64,000 nucleotides of DNA, from NCBI GenBank assembly GCA_012845835.1, contig JABAKD010000004.1, positions 8,824,232-8,888,231 of the forward strand, in the 5' to 3' direction. This document shows, piece by piece, positions 11,177 to 22,600 of the stretch; the first letter of the stretch is position 1, and every line of letters begins with the position of its first letter. A program made the position numbers and the translations under genes. A model generated the notes under the pieces. That model saw nothing but the letters and a program-made list of their open reading frames with translations, was not told the DNA's origin and did no database searches. Source of the DNA: Undaria pinnatifida (Eukaryota; Sar; Phaeophyceae; Laminariales; Alariaceae).

Positions 11177-12533
11177 CAAAGGAGGCAAGTTTTTGCCATG
11201 GGACAACTTAACTGGACGAGAAATCAGGCAAAAAAAAAAACGAAAAGAATATCCATAGGGTGAGGTCTTCGCAAGGGCACGAAGAAGACGTACGTGTGCT
11301 TGCAAAATTTCACGGTCTGAATCGCAATATATATGAACATTGCAGCATGATGAGCTTCAACTTCGATTACTCATAAACCCTTCCAGAAAAAAAGTAGAAC
11401 AAAACCCCACGGAAACCCCACGAAAACACGCGTGCGTGTGCTACGACAGAGGTATAACATTTTTGGCTTAAAATATTTTCTGAACGACGGGGCTCCTCAA
11501 CCCAAAATCGTCAAAAAGTCGTTATTTTGTTTTCCAGAACTACTTTTTAGTGCAAGTATACCTGGGTCACGAGTTTGTTCATCAGATTGCACCTTCATTT
11601 TGCTAAACAAATCCATTTTGGGTGAAAGCACAGAGCTCCTCAAATGGTTAGGAGCCTCGGAAGAGAAATGGTGCACACCTTTCTTTACCGTCGCACGTGT
11701 CAAAAATGAAAACCCCATACCAGGTATCATGCACGAAATCTACCTCTTTTCTGTTCCTTCATTTATTGTTGTGTGCACGCAAACGGACTTTCTGTCCGAA
11801 TCATCGCTCGTGTGTCCAACCCCATCGAGTCATTGCCGCTTCACTCAAAACCAGTTGTTTGGCAGTTGGGTTTGGAGCTCCTCACGTGGTTATGAACCTC
11901 AGAAAAAAAATGGTGCACCTTTTCTACACCATCAACAATAAAACATTAGAAAAAAGAAAATGACGCATTAGCGGTGAGATTGAAATTCAAGTCAAAACTC
12001 CTCATCTTTGAAAGCTGCGCATAATATACATCCACGGGACAAGTATAGAATCGAAGACAATGACGTGACGCGAGTCGGTGTGGCGAAACATACGCAGCTT
12101 GCAAAGATGAGTATTGACCTGAAATTCGTCGAACTCACGGCTGACATCCTTGAAAATTAGTTATAAAAAAGCAGTGACGCCTGCTAATAAACCTAATCGA
12201 CAGACAAGAAAAAAAAGAATTGCTGATGCACGAGAGTAGAGACATGACCATGATGACGACGATGATGGTTATGATAACGATGATAACGACGACGACGAGG
12301 ATGGTGACGTTCTCACTACATCGTGTGGAGCAGTACCATTTCCTGAAACATAACCCGTGGTCACAAAAGCACGCCATAAACAAAAAAAAAACGAAAAAAA
12401 AAAGACGTACAGCGCGTGCACCGCAGCACCAATACTCAAGAGGGCGCTTCTATCGGCTGTGGTACACCATCCAGAACAACGGCGTAACAGCAGATGAAAA
12501 CCACGCGAACACGAAATAACTATTCTTCATGGC
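11177..12533. other. intergenic, repeats only
   Basis: Region downstream of the coilin stop codon. It holds a divergent MITE copy (11427-11700), a TTTGCAAGC repeat pair (11985-12155) and a GATGAC/GACGAC microsatellite near 12245-12305. No other gene recognised. The coilin 3' UTR and poly-A site must lie here on the minus strand but no signal was confidently placed. Confidence 0.45.
11427..11700 (+). mobile_element. MITE copy
   Basis: Same internal order as the 5411-5689 copy: GTGCTACGACAGAGGTATA at the left end, CTGAACGACGGGGCTCCTCAACCCAAAATCGTC, and a right end GGTGCACACCTTTCTTTACCGTCGCACG. Diverged but full length. Confidence 0.65.
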
Positions 12534-13619
12534 TTACACACAGTCTGCACTGACTGTGGAGGACGGGGCGGCCCCCGCCCCCTTCCTCCCCCCTGTCGCC
12601 GCCACCACCGCACCGTTCCCTTGCGCTCCCCCCATTAAACTCGCCAACTCTCCCACAGCCAACCCCCCCCCACGAGCACCGCCCTTCTTCCTCCCGCCAC
12701 CCTTAGGCGACGCCCTCCCTTTCCCCTTTTGCTTGTTTGAGCCAGGATGGCTATTCTTCTTGCTCGAACCAGGGTTTTGATTGATCTTGTTCGAGCTAGG
12801 AGTATGGTTTCCGCCTTTTAAGAGCGTCAGTTTTTTCACCGGGGTGTCACTCTTAGCCTCCCCCGCCCCAACATTTCCTCCGGGCTCCAGGGAATTCCAT
12901 TTCTCGAGGGCGGTTTTACGTTTCTCCAACTCTGCTATCGAGGGTCCCCGGACCAGGCGAACGCCCTTGAGGGAGCCGTACTCCAGCTCTTCTCCGATAC
13001 CGTCGTCAACAACATCGCCGGATCCACCACCTTCGCCACCCTCTCTCCCGTCCGCCACGCCCCCACCCCCTTCCCCCTGCCCCACCCCCTCTGCGGCCGC
13101 GACGGTTTCGGTTTCGGTTTTTTCTTCGGCCACAGCTTCAACTCCCCGAGCAGCAGTAGCAGCATTGGTTTCCCTCCCTTCCTTGCCAACGACGCCAACC
13201 GCACCCCCTTCCACCTCAACCCCGCCACTAACACCGTCACCACCCCCCACCCCGTTACCTCCTCGCGGGCGCGTCTCCTCTTGTAAGGAGGCGGTGGTAC
13301 CAGCAAGAGTCACCAGCCCCGCCCCGTCCACCGCCGCCGCCGCCACCTCCACCGCTTCCACTGCTGCTGTCGCCTCGCCTCCCCCCTTCGTGTCTATGCG
13401 CGGCGCCGCATCCTTTTCAGAGTCCAGCAGAACATTACCACTCGTGGAGGTAACAGTTGTGACACTCGTGTTACCGCCTCCCTGCTCCGCTACGCTCCCG
13501 CCCCCGCCCCCCTCCCCAACATCACCAGCCTCTTGACCCCGTCCGCTGCCGGTACCGAGAGCAAGCAGCTCGGCAGGTACGAGGCGAACCTTGTCGGAAG
13601 ATGGGCAGAAGGACACCAC
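12534..13619 (-). CDS. coilin exon 3 (second half of Tudor-like domain, disordered tail)
   Basis: Starts right after TTTCAACAG with VVSFCPSSDKVRLVPAEL, which completes the Tudor-like fold begun in exon 2 (strand with V-x-L-V-P). The remaining roughly 340 residues are Gly/Ala/Glu/Val rich with one ordered-looking segment (SIAELEKRKTALEKWNSLEP, likely helix) and a basic Lys/Gly tail (KGKGRASPKGGGRKKGGARG) before TAA. The low-complexity tail has no family counterpart that I know. Confidence 0.72.
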   Translation of the reverse strand: MVSFCPSSDKVRLVPAELLALGTGSGRGQEAGDVGEGGGGGSVAEQGGGNTSVTTVTSTSGNVLLDSEKDAAPRIDTKGGGEATAAVEAVEVAAAAVDGAGLVTLAGTTASLQEETRPRGGNGVGGGDGVSGGVEVEGGAVGVVGKEGRETNAATAARGVEAVAEEKTETETVAAAEGVGQGEGGGGVADGREGGEGGGSGDVVDDGIGEELEYGSLKGVRLVRGPSIAELEKRKTALEKWNSLEPGGNVGAGEAKSDTPVKKLTLLKGGNHTPSSNKINQNPGSSKKNSHPGSNKQKGKGRASPKGGGRKKGGARGGGLAVGELASLMGGAQGNGAVVAATGGRKGAGAAPSSTVSADCV

Positions 13620-16600
13620 CTGTTGAAACAGGTCGTTGGGGTGGGGTGGGGTGGGGTGGGGGGGAGGGGGTTGGGGGCGGGGGGGGTTGCTTTGTTTCCG
13701 TTGGTTAGACTGATTTAATGCTGGGTTGGGTTGGGCTGGGTTGGATTGGGCTGGGTTCGGTCTCGTTCAGTTCTGTTCGGTTCTATTCATTTTCGATGGC
13801 TCATTTTTCACGGTTTGCATTATTCACGTATAGTACACGTACCGGCAGGCATGTAGATATGGAGCATTGCATCCCTGAAACGAACCAACAATCAATGAAA
13901 CCGCCTCGTCAACAACCCCCACCCTAACGACGAGCTGCCAACAACGACGGAAGCAACCAAATCGCATACTGGTACCAACCAGGTTGATCTCTTCGGGGTA
14001 CGCCCGCCACGATAAAGGTGAACCACATTTTGGCAAAAACATATTCCGAACGACGGAGCTACTAACCCCAAATCCTTCGTGACGCCATTCTGGTTTTGCA
14101 GTCTGAATATTTTATACGTCTTGGCCATGGGGTTTGGTCATCGGGTTGAGTTTAGTCAACATAAGCTTTTGCCTCAGAAACAAATAAGAGCTCCTTAAGC
14201 GAGGAGCCCGAAAAGAAGAAAAAAAAAATGTGCACTTCTGCCCAATATTCATACGTAGCATGTTTCGGGACTTGACCCCTTTTGATGCCCGAGTATAGCG
14301 ACCAAAACAAAACGACGATTGCGGGAATTTCAAGGGTTTACCAATAGCGTGAGGGCGCAGCAGTACACGAGTAGGATGATGCGGCGCTAGTCCCGTGCGA
14401 GAGTCTTTGCATTGTTGGCGTCGCAGTTCGGACAACATTTTTTTTTACATCAATGCCGGCCGATGCCTTGGAGCGGCCAATCTTCGTCGCAATGTTTTCC
14501 CTCTGCAGTCTCAAAAGGGGTGAACACGGGGCAAAATAAACTAACTAGTAAATACGATCACAGCTAAGCAGCTTACTGCGATCATAGCATGGGCGACACG
14601 ACCCAACGCGGCGCGCTGGGATGGGAGTATTCAACAGAATAGGGCATATTATTCACACTTCCGGCAATTCACGACTCATAGATGATCTAGATAATCACCA
14701 AGACATCCTATAGCTGCCGTTCTGAGAAGTTCTGCAAGGACCTGTGTATGTTGAGCACAGATCCAACCCAGGAAGCAGCATGTGTCAGACCACGCAGATC
14801 GTACGGGCTCCGCCCGGCAACATGAGCTAGACCACACAAATCTTCCCTGGCAGGTCTAGATAATCAGGCGGGGATCGGTGATCTGCCCGACGCGTGCATG
14901 TGTTTACACTTGTAAAGGGGTGACGAGCTATCTGAGGGGGCAAGAGCAAAACCACGGGCAAGCGCGAAATGATACCATGGTACAAAACAACAACACACAT
15001 TCCGAGCTCCTGACGCATGTCACAAGGCAAGGGCACGCAAGGGCACGGTAGGGGGGGAGGAGGGGTGTACTCCGTTTGTGCATGGCCGTAGTCGTACGAC
15101 CGACGCGTGCTACGATTGAGGTGCACCACTTTTCTTTCTAACACGCCATTTTTTTTTCATGATTCTCGTTGTGTACCTAGGCGATGGGGGTTTTCGCGCG
15201 GTAGCGGTTTTATTTTTCTCCAAATCGGTTTTCGGGAGGGGTCTTAAGTTTCCGACGATTTTGGGTTAAGGAGCCCCCCGTCATTCAGAAACAATTGCAG
15301 ACGAAAATCGCTACCTCTCTCCTAGCATGCGTCGACAATAGACCCTCGCATCCCTACTATGCCGGGACGGAGCACGTCGGGTTTTCACCAACCAACCAGG
15401 CATTGCTTGCACCAAGCGCGAAGCGCCGTGGGGTGTTCGGCGAGTCGCGTGAAGGGTAAACTGCATCCTTCCAAGAACCGTCCGTAAGACGGACTTCGGC
15501 ACCTCGTGCCTACCTTCTTGCTTATGGATGACACCTCCAATGAGTTACTTCGTGTTCTGGTGTGGCCACTCCAGAGACAGGGTGGCCACAGCAGGGGGGT
15601 CACTTTTGGGACCTGTCGTTGGAGTGCTTCGGGGGTTACTCGCTGCCTCCGGGGTCACTCGCGCGAGTAACCGACCCCCCCGGGACCGACCCCCCCATTC
15701 TTTCGCGGTCTTTAGCTTTAGCTCTCGTGTTGTTGTTTTCATTCTGCGATAATAATCCGCTACGGAACGTTAAGCTACGCTTCGCCAAAAACATCGCCTG
15801 GAGTATTTTCGTCAGCGAGGTACAGAGTCAACCGTCCGAGTGGATCGATACCGATAGTGAAAATAGAGGGTACCTCCCTTACCGCAGCCTTGGCCACGAT
15901 GTAGGGGCGAGGAGTGGCACTTAGTCACCCTGACATTTTTTTTGTGTCGAAACCTCTCAGCCGTAATGCTACCTATCCACCATCTTCGAATCCGACATCT
16001 GTTTCGTTTTTTCGTTAGAAGGCTATCCCATGGGACTGTGTTTCGGCCTCACGATAGTGCGATTCTTTTCCCGAAGTCGATTGTTGCGTGTGGGCGTATG
16101 GAGCCCCTCAACAAGGGGCGCGTGTTACGGCTGAAAAAAAACGCGAACGGCGCACGTTCGCACGAAATCGGCTAATAGTGCGAACAGCGCCCGCGAACGG
16201 CGCCCACGAACGGCAACCGCAAAATTTGAACGGGCATCAATGCAGGGGACGGAGCACTATCACCCCCTTCCGGGCCAAGAACGTTAAAAAAAGGGTTTCC
16301 AGTATGTACGGACGCCTTTCCCACCGGGGCCTACTTTTCAAGTCCGGAAACGGCGATAATTCTGCGAACAGCGCGTGGATTCGCGAACGCCAAGATACGT
16401 GTAACGCGGAACACGCATCCTCGCCATCAAGCAAGGAGCCTCAGAATATCACGGACGGCGCCAATTTACAGCCTACGGACTGCGGAACTCAAGCACAGCA
16501 GTCAACACACATTATTGTGATGTTGCGTGCTAGGGTTGAAATGGTTGAAACGGGGTGCTCAATAGACATTATAATTGGTCAACACCTCTGCCCTCATCCC

Positions 16601-19600
16601 GTCCGGACCGGATCCAATTGGGCACCCTGCTCCCACTTAGTAGGTGCACAAGCACAGGGCTGGGGTTGGGGTTAGGGTTAGTGGGATATCGTATGGACTG
16701 CAGTTAAGAGTTGCAGTCCATGGGCTAGAGCTAGTTGCTCTCAATATTTAGGTGCTAGAGCAGTATTCCTGCCATCGCAGCACGCCTCAATGAGGGAAAA
16801 GGGTCACAGCTAAACCGCGGGCAAGCGCGATGATAACACCAAAATAACGCAAAATATTTTGAAAAACTAGAAAAGTCTTACCTCCGCCACCCGGTGGGGG
16901 GAGAGCTCCGGCGTCCACGTCTCCTCGTTGAGAGACAGGATCTGGAACGCCAGCACGTCCCCTACATGAGGACGCATATCAGAGGGGAACTCCTCGTAGC
17001 ACGTGTAACTGCCGCAAAAAGAAAGGCGGGGGGGTGGGGGTGGGGGGGGGGGGGGCACAAGGGTAGGGACGTGAGCAAGTGGATAAGTTTCACGTTATGT
17101 GAGTTTTCATCCTCCTGCGAATGGGTAAAAAACGCACCACACCGGCTGTAAATATAAGCATTGTTGATACACCAATATTGGTACAAACCGGTGCTATTAT
17201 GCTAGCTCAGAGTGGTACCTGATGATTGTCCATTCTACGACTAAAAAAAAATATCCCACACGGATTCCCAGTTCCGAGCAGAATGATCCAAAAAACATGG
17301 GTGAAGTTCTAAGGGGTGTTGAAACGTAAGAAAAATCCTCACCATATGGTAGGTGCAAGTAGGGCAATCATGACAGAAAAAGGTACAACTACTGTAGCAA
17401 AATTCGATGAAAATCGACGAGCACTAACAGCTGAAAAGTGGGAATGCTGAACCCTATTCGCGATAAAAATGAAAGCACGTACGTACCGCGGGGGGAAGGG
17501 AAGACACCTCTGCGACCACGGCTTGTTTGGCTTGTCCAGCAGGTCGCTGAGGGTAAAATATCTTACGGGTTGAGAGCTGGAAACTAAAAGCGATGGTTTA
17601 AAAAAAAAAAAAACGATACCTGTCTGTTTTGACTCCAAGATAGGTATCACGCATACATCCCACATTCAAGTAAAACATACCTGGTACCTGGTACACCACA
17701 CACCATACATACGAATGGCCGAACAGACATCGTGCCTGTTTCTTGGTGAACAGACCCAGGTACACCTGTATATACGGCCATTCCGTCTGGGTTTCAATTG
17801 TTTTGAGTTGTAGTCTCAGGCTTAATCACTTGCCTACAGTGCGCCGTTTGTTTCACTGCTGAACTGCTATCAAGAGTTATGTTTAATTCTTTCGATTCTC
17901 CAGCCTCTTCCTCTACTATTTCATGTTTTCTCACTACTCAACCATTGTCTATGATATGTGATATTATAAAAAAATTAAAATGCACTCCAGCTGTGAGATT
18001 GAATATTTTGTCGAAACTTATCTTTGCAAGCTGTGTGTGATACTCCGATCGCGCGTATAACGGGTTGTGTGTCCTCATTAAGGATGTAGGTCGGCGACTC
18101 CCCTTGCAACTACAGTGTAGCTATCAGGGTCAACAGGGTGATGTTAGGCAGTCTGTGCTCGGAAACTACAAAACCTGTTTCTGAGGGGAACAAAATCTGA
18201 CAGCTGTGGAAGGAAATGCATCAGTTTATCAAGTGAATCCTGTAAGTCGAATAACCGGCAAGGGGAGGGCGGAGATTTCAAGGATGTGGGGGCCTGTGAT
18301 ATAGGTAGATACTGCATGTGAGTCATATGATACGTCACAAGGGAACAGGAACAACCACTCGGAAAAAAGACGCGATTACTGCGAAACACACTTCAGGAGA
18401 ACTCTGCTGCAGGCATGTGGTTTAGGCCAACCGTACGAAGTTCGAAGGGCTGGTGGCGTGAGCTTTTTACTTGGTCTCGGGATGTAACCTTTTTTTTTAC
18501 TCCAAGTGGAACAGGTGTACCTGTTTCGGTCATTGCCCTTCTAAGCTCATCAGAATTCCGAATATGTGCCTTGTGTCAACTTAACTCGGTTGCACGGTAC
18601 AACAGTGCTGCTGTAGCGACGGCAGCGCAAGGACAAAAGTCCAGCAACAGAGTTCACGCGGGAGGAGGAAAAAGGCCTTCCAAGGATACAGCGCCGGGCG
18701 TCCTTGGAGGTCAAGTGTGAACGCGGGGTTGACGGTGCACGCGACCGAGCTAATCGATACCATGTAGTCAACCATCATATACCCGCGTCCAAACTCCTTC
18801 AAACTCGTTTGCGAGTTATCTTTCATGTCCGGGAGAGGGTTACCGGAGCTCCTCGGGGCCGTAGAATTCTTACCATGCGAAGAAAGAAAACATGTACGAG
18901 CAACTTGCGTATAGAAATCCGTTGCGTCTCCTCTTTTTGGGATTCCAGAGATAGCTATGTTATTAATACCCAGCATCGTCCCCGTGGGCCTGTGCGATAG
19001 AAACGCCAACCAAAAGACAGCGAGAACCTTTTCGAGCTATGCAATATATTTCTTCGGTCTTGTCAATCGACTACTGATGACGCGAGCGCGCGGCCGTACA
19101 CGTAGTCCGATGTTGCCTGCGCCCACACCGTACAGCTCCTCGCGTTGTAGCATTGCCGTACGCGACAGCACTTGAAGAATTTGGCAGCTAAGAACCTCAG
19201 GCTCAAATTTTAGACGAAAAATAGAACATGGCATTTTTCGTACCGAAAAAGTGTAAAACACACCCTACCCTGCCTTGACCTAGAATGACAGTCTGGCCAG
19301 AAACACTATTAATAGCTTCTTAAGTGGACCAGTGCTACATACTGCTGTAGTATTAACAGTCCAGTTCTGCAAAAAATATGTCGTTCCCCAACCCAAGCAA
19401 GCAGTGGACGACGCTAACTCACCTGCTAAGACAAAGACAGCCTTTTCTGTTACACTTAACTTCTGTCGGACGACGATCCTCGATTACCCCAAAAAACTAC
19501 CCAAAATCATGGGAAAATGCGATTGGCCTTACTCGTTGTACCTAGGGCATGGGATTGTTCGTTGCGTTGAACTTAGCGTTAAACTTTCATACTTTCCAGG

Positions 19601-22600
19601 GCATTTCACGGGTCGGATCACTTCTCGCGGGTCGCATCGAGTCAGGGTGATTCCTACTCGCCCCGACCCGCCCCGACCCGACCCGACCCGACCCGACACA
19701 ACCCACCCCGCGATATTCCGAACACCTTCTGACCCGACCCGACTTGACCCGCAAGCTTTTGAAGCCCTCCTGACCCGACCCGAAGGCCGGATCATGCATG
19801 ACCAATCGTGCATGACCCGATCCGTGGAAAGCTATTTTTGTCTAAATCAATTTGTGGTCGAGGGGCAGAACCGCCTGAAGCAAAAAAGGGTTAGGAAAAC
19901 CATTTACGATCAGCTCGTAGATGCACCGGCTACCGTATCTTGCGTCTGAACAAAAGCTCTAACTTTTCGTCGTCGCTTTTCTGCTTCAAAGTTCCATGCT
20001 ACCGTAGAGGTGCACCATTTTGTTTTCCGAGGCTCGTAACCACTTCAGGAGAAGCTCTGCACCTCTCCCAAAATCCGATGACGCGTGCTACGAAAGAGGT
20101 ATACCTTTTTTTGGCGAAAAAAATTCTGAATGACGGGGCTCCTTCACCCAAAATCGTTGGAAACTGGCCATTTTTTTCCTTGATTCTCGTCGTGTACCTA
20201 TGGCCATGGGGTTTTTCATCCGGCATGAGTTTTTATTCTTCTCCAAAATCAGTTTTTGGGTTAAAAATGACATGTCTTAAGCTCCCAAATTGAGGAAACC
20301 TCAGAAAAAAGTGGTGCACCTCTATCGTAGCACGCTTCGCGTCCGATATGGGGGGGAAAATACCTGGTAAGTGCTACCCGATGGACAATCCCATGGCCTA
20401 CTGTAGGTCTTCAACTGCTGCACTGCTGCATACTGATTTTGTGGCAGGCGAGGCTGAGCGGCTGCTTGTGCAAAAACACAGCCCCACCGCTCTTCTTGAT
20501 CGCCTTGTTGCGCACAAGGCAGCACACACTCCCACGTACAGAAACGCACACGCATGTATACACAGAGACGCACAGAAGCACCGTCCGCCGTTGTATGCTT
20601 CGTATACCTGGTATGAGATCCGACGATGTGTGTTTTGACTTGTTGCGTTGGACGTGTTCATGTTGTGGTTCGATCCCATTGCGCTACACACCAGCCACAC
20701 ACACATAAGGAGCACCGTCGTTCTGAAAACGCTACAGCCAAAAAGTGCTGCCTCTGTGGTATTACGCGCCTGGTTTAACCTTATGGGCATAATTCGACGT
20801 ATACACATAAACAAGGGTCCGTCGGGGCCTCCATGATAGTTGCGCAAAAAGGACGTGGCTAAGAGAAGGGGAAGGTTATGGACGGTACCAAGAGGCTGAG
20901 GTGCTCCACGTATTTGAAACATATGCCATTGAAAATTGTGGGTTTTGTCGGGAGGGAGTGGTTTCACGCACAGGAATATGTGAAGGTAGGTGTTGGTGCG
21001 CTGCATAAAGGAATTGGAAAGACGAAACAAGACGCAAAGAAGGAGGTTGTGTATAGTAGAGAGAACTGCGGTGTTGTGGATAGGCGAGCCGCCGGCCACT
21101 AAGCACCCACCACCCACCCACCGACCAACACACCACCACAGCAGTATATAACAGCAGTGGAGCAGTACGTACCAACCAATCCACAACAGCAGCGCAGCAG
21201 TACGGCAGTACCCACCGCGGCACACCTGGAGTACGCCAGGGGCTGGGTGGGATTTGCACTTTCTTACGATCCTCCACCTTCCGGGGGAGAGCGCGAGCCG
21301 TCCCCAAGAGAGGCTTTTCATGCCTCCCGCTAGTTGGGACTCCTCGGAAGTTGTGTCACCGAGGACACCGAGGGCTGATGCGTGGGGCAGGCGTGGCACG
21401 GGCGTGCGGTCGCTAAGGGCTGGGTGGCGAGCGGTAGAGCGGAGAGCTGTAAGTGTACTGTTTTGAAAGTAGGGCGAATTGTCCCGCTTGCACGGGAGCG
21501 TTCACACATAATATTAGTCAGACATAATACAGAGAACCAAACGTAAGAAGTAGGGATCTTACCGGCCGCCACCACTATATTATAAAAATTAAAATACACT
21601 CCAGCTGTGAGATCGAAGATTTCGTCGAAGCTCATCTTTGCAAGCTGTGTGTGATACTCCGATCGCGCGCATTACGAGTTGTGTGTCCTCATTAAGGATA
21701 TAGGTCGGCGACTCCCCTTACAACTACAGTGTAGCTAGCACCACTATATATAGTGAAGGCAAGGGTCACGCAGTTACTAAAAACGGCGTATATAGCCTAG
21801 GGTCACGGAGCGCGCTTGTCGTGCCTAGTATGGCGTATATTATTAATAGCTCGATTCGGACATTTAATGTGCCATCGACTTATGCCACTTTAGAGGTGCA
21901 CCATGTGTGTGTTCTGAGGCTAATAACCACTTGAGGAGCTCTATATACCTCGTAGGCAAAAACTAATTTGGAAAAAAAAATGCAACTGCAAACCAACGCA
22001 CAATCGCACGGCCTGGGCATACAAAAAAAAATCAGACTGTAACAAAACAAAAACGACGAAATTCCGACGATTTTGGGTCAAGGATGGTTAAGGAGGCCCC
22101 GCCATTCCAGAAAATATTTCGGCAAAAGTGCTACCCCTGTCGTAGCGTCCATCCCCAGGTTAGGCAAACCCAGGCTGCCTTCGCGCGATTGTTGCTGTGA
22201 TTCCGTCCATGGTGTCCTCGGAAGCGAACCGAAAAACAAAATGTTCGTGGCATAAAGCCAGGCGGCATTCTCGCTCAACTGTCAATAGCCAGCCAATGGG
22301 ACTGCAAGTGGTCTCCGGAGAACAATCATTTAGGAAAATTATTCCGCATGCGTCAGCTGCGAGTTCGATCGAATTAGGGTTGATACTCATATTTGCAAGC
22401 TGCGTGATACACCGGCCCCTCTTTTTTCCAGATTTGTGTCACGCAGGAGCCAATATCAACGAAAAAAAAGAGGTGACCACTTCAGCTCTTACACTATACA
22501 AAACTCGAAGAAAATCGACGAGCATAATTGAATGAAAAGTGCGAATGCCCAACCCTGTGTGCGATAAAAATCAAGGCAAGTACTGGGCGGGGGGGGGGGC

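Larger units (their letters stand above)
13620..16881 (-). other. coilin intron 2 (3.26 kb), repeat-filled
   Basis: Bounded by GTAAGA (16881 downwards) and TTTCAACAG (ending 13620). Contains GGGTT/GGGTTGGGCTGG tracts (13630-13770), a decayed MITE (about 14010-14266), a GATC-rich repeat (14690-14905), a rearranged MITE (15102-15333), a poly-G-headed family copy (15335-15600) and GAACGGCGCC repeats near 16140-16215. An open stretch at 16088-16675 shows no domain and is probably chance. Confidence 0.6.

Noticed and set aside
16088-16675. Plus-strand open frame of 195 codons
   Set aside because: Its 5' half derives from GAACGGCGCC repeats, the 3' end from a GGGTTA tract; no conserved motif.
18581-19009. 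Minus-strand open frame of 142 codons in coilin intron 1
   Set aside because: Irregular composition, no recognised domain, no flanking splice signals tied to a known gene. Not enough to call a nested gene.
20398-21399. Minus-strand open frame of 333 codons in coilin intron 1
   Set aside because: Long, but rich in Cys/Leu/His with no domain, no splice logic, and it crosses primer-like CACACA and CAGCAGTA simple sequence. It also lies on the transcribed strand inside a well-supported intron. Probably chance.
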